Assembly: GCA_947501315.1 (NCBI GenBank)
Contig: CANMXH010000042.1
Location: forward strand, 1-14,039
Length of the DNA stretch: 14,039 nt
Origin: Caulobacteraceae bacterium
GTDB taxonomy: Bacteria; Pseudomonadota; Alphaproteobacteria; Caulobacterales; Caulobacteraceae
Reading direction: 5' to 3'
The position numbers and the translations under genes were made by a program. Positions 13,544 to 14,039 of this stretch are shown here, one piece after another. Below the pieces are notes generated by a model, which was not told where the DNA came from, did no database searches, and saw only the letters and a program-made list of their open reading frames with translations. Every line of letters starts with the position of its first letter. The stretch's first letter is position 1.

Positions 13544-14039
13544 GTGATCAAACGCCATTTCTTCCTCGTCGCCGCGATTGTGCTGCTGGGCCTGATGATC
13601 GTGGCTGTCGTCCTCAGGATGGCCCCGTCCGGTGATGAAAAATCCGGCGGCGGCCCGGGTGGAGGGGGCGGCGCTGGCGGTGGACGCGGTCAAGCCGTCT
13701 CGGAGGCGGTCATCGCCACCCGGTCTTTCACCGATGAAATCCGGGTTCTGGGCGTGGCGCGCGGCCGGCGCTCGGTCAACATCACTTCCTCGACCAGCGA
13801 GTTGATCACACGTGTCCTTTTCACCGACGGCCAGAGGGTGGCTGCCGGCGCGCCGCTCGTCGAGCTCCAGGCGCGCGAGGAAGATGCGGGCATCATTGAG
13901 GCGCGGGCCCAGGTGGCCCAGGCACAGCGGCAATTCGATCGCTACAAGACCCTGGCCGATCGCGGTATTGCCCCTCGAGTGACTGTCGAGGACGCTGAAA
14001 CGGCGCTGGCGACAGCACAAGCCTCACTGACAGCGGCCC
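13544..14039 (+). CDS. RND/HlyD-type efflux periplasmic adaptor (membrane fusion protein), 5' part only
   Basis: 165 codons are visible before the window ends. The start is a GTG (IKRHFFLVAAIVLLG) with a modest GAGAG upstream. An N-terminal membrane anchor or uncleaved signal covers about residues 5-25. A striking Gly-rich linker follows (about 34-50, GGGPGGGGGAGGGRG). The barrel-sandwich lipoyl-like half comes next (VLGVARGRRSVNITSSTSELITRVLFTDGQRVAAGAPLVEL), then the first arm of the alpha-helical hairpin (EARAQVAQAQRQFDRYKTLADRGIAPRVTVEDAE). This is the standard order for adaptors that link an inner-membrane RND pump to an outer-membrane channel. The pump gene should follow outside the window. 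The substrate is unknown. Confidence 0.9.
   Translation, partial: MIKRHFFLVAAIVLLGLMIVAVVLRMAPSGDEKSGGGPGGGGGAGGGRGQAVSEAVIATRSFTDEIRVLGVARGRRSVNITSSTSELITRVLFTDGQRVAAGAPLVELQAREEDAGIIEARAQVAQAQRQFDRYKTLADRGIAPRVTVEDAETALATAQASLTAA

Overview
The window is GC-rich alphaproteobacterial chromosome. The best guess is Caulobacterales, probably Brevundimonas or a close relative. The support is a GTP-type PEP carboxykinase, two DUF2336 proteins, CtrA-like TTAA-N7-TTAAC boxes, a Caulobacter-type GCTANAWC -10 element, many GTG starts, and 'cgtcggggatgacaaaa' intergenic repeats of the kind I associate with Caulobacterales and sphingomonads. The genus is an inference. I see no rRNA, tRNA, CRISPR array, transposase or phage gene.

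Layout. 1-438 holds a long imperfect palindrome followed by a four-unit tandem repeat, then a small VOC-family protein (439-819). After a convergent intergenic stretch comes a minus-strand cluster: a DUF938 methyltransferase-like protein (3152-2520), an exported GlcG/HbpS-type heme-binding protein (2443-1937) and an RluB/E/F-type pseudouridine synthase (1892-1137). The divergent gap at 3153-3356 carries a perfect palindrome just ahead of GTP-dependent PEP carboxykinase (3357-5204). This is followed in the same direction by a ThiO-like FAD amine oxidase (5251-6261), whose stop codon abuts the stop of a convergent TonB-like gene (6990-6262).

The most unusual part is 7100-11906. A lytic transglycosylase without a signal peptide (7188-7985) and a DUF2336 protein (8061-9203) run rightward. 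Facing them is a leftward apparent operon of a second DUF2336 protein of the same predicted length (11762-10620), NAD kinase (10588-9806) and a single-domain HPt phosphotransfer protein (9738-9262). CtrA-like boxes lie upstream of the transglycosylase (two) and in the divergent gap ahead of the second DUF2336 gene (one), with a weaker one ahead of the first DUF2336 gene. I infer a cell-cycle-linked cluster joining a phosphorelay protein, two HEAT-like paralogues, a cell-wall enzyme possibly linked to the flagellum, and NADP supply. This remains a hypothesis.

The right end holds a class II aldolase/adducin-type protein (11907-12671) that overlaps by 4 nt a predicted outer-membrane beta-barrel protein (12668-13420). 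A promoter-like element then precedes an RND-efflux periplasmic adaptor gene (13544 onward) that runs off the window. Most of the genes are ordinary housekeeping. The palindrome/repeat block, the operator-like site at pckG, and the DUF2336/HPt/transglycosylase locus deserve a second look.
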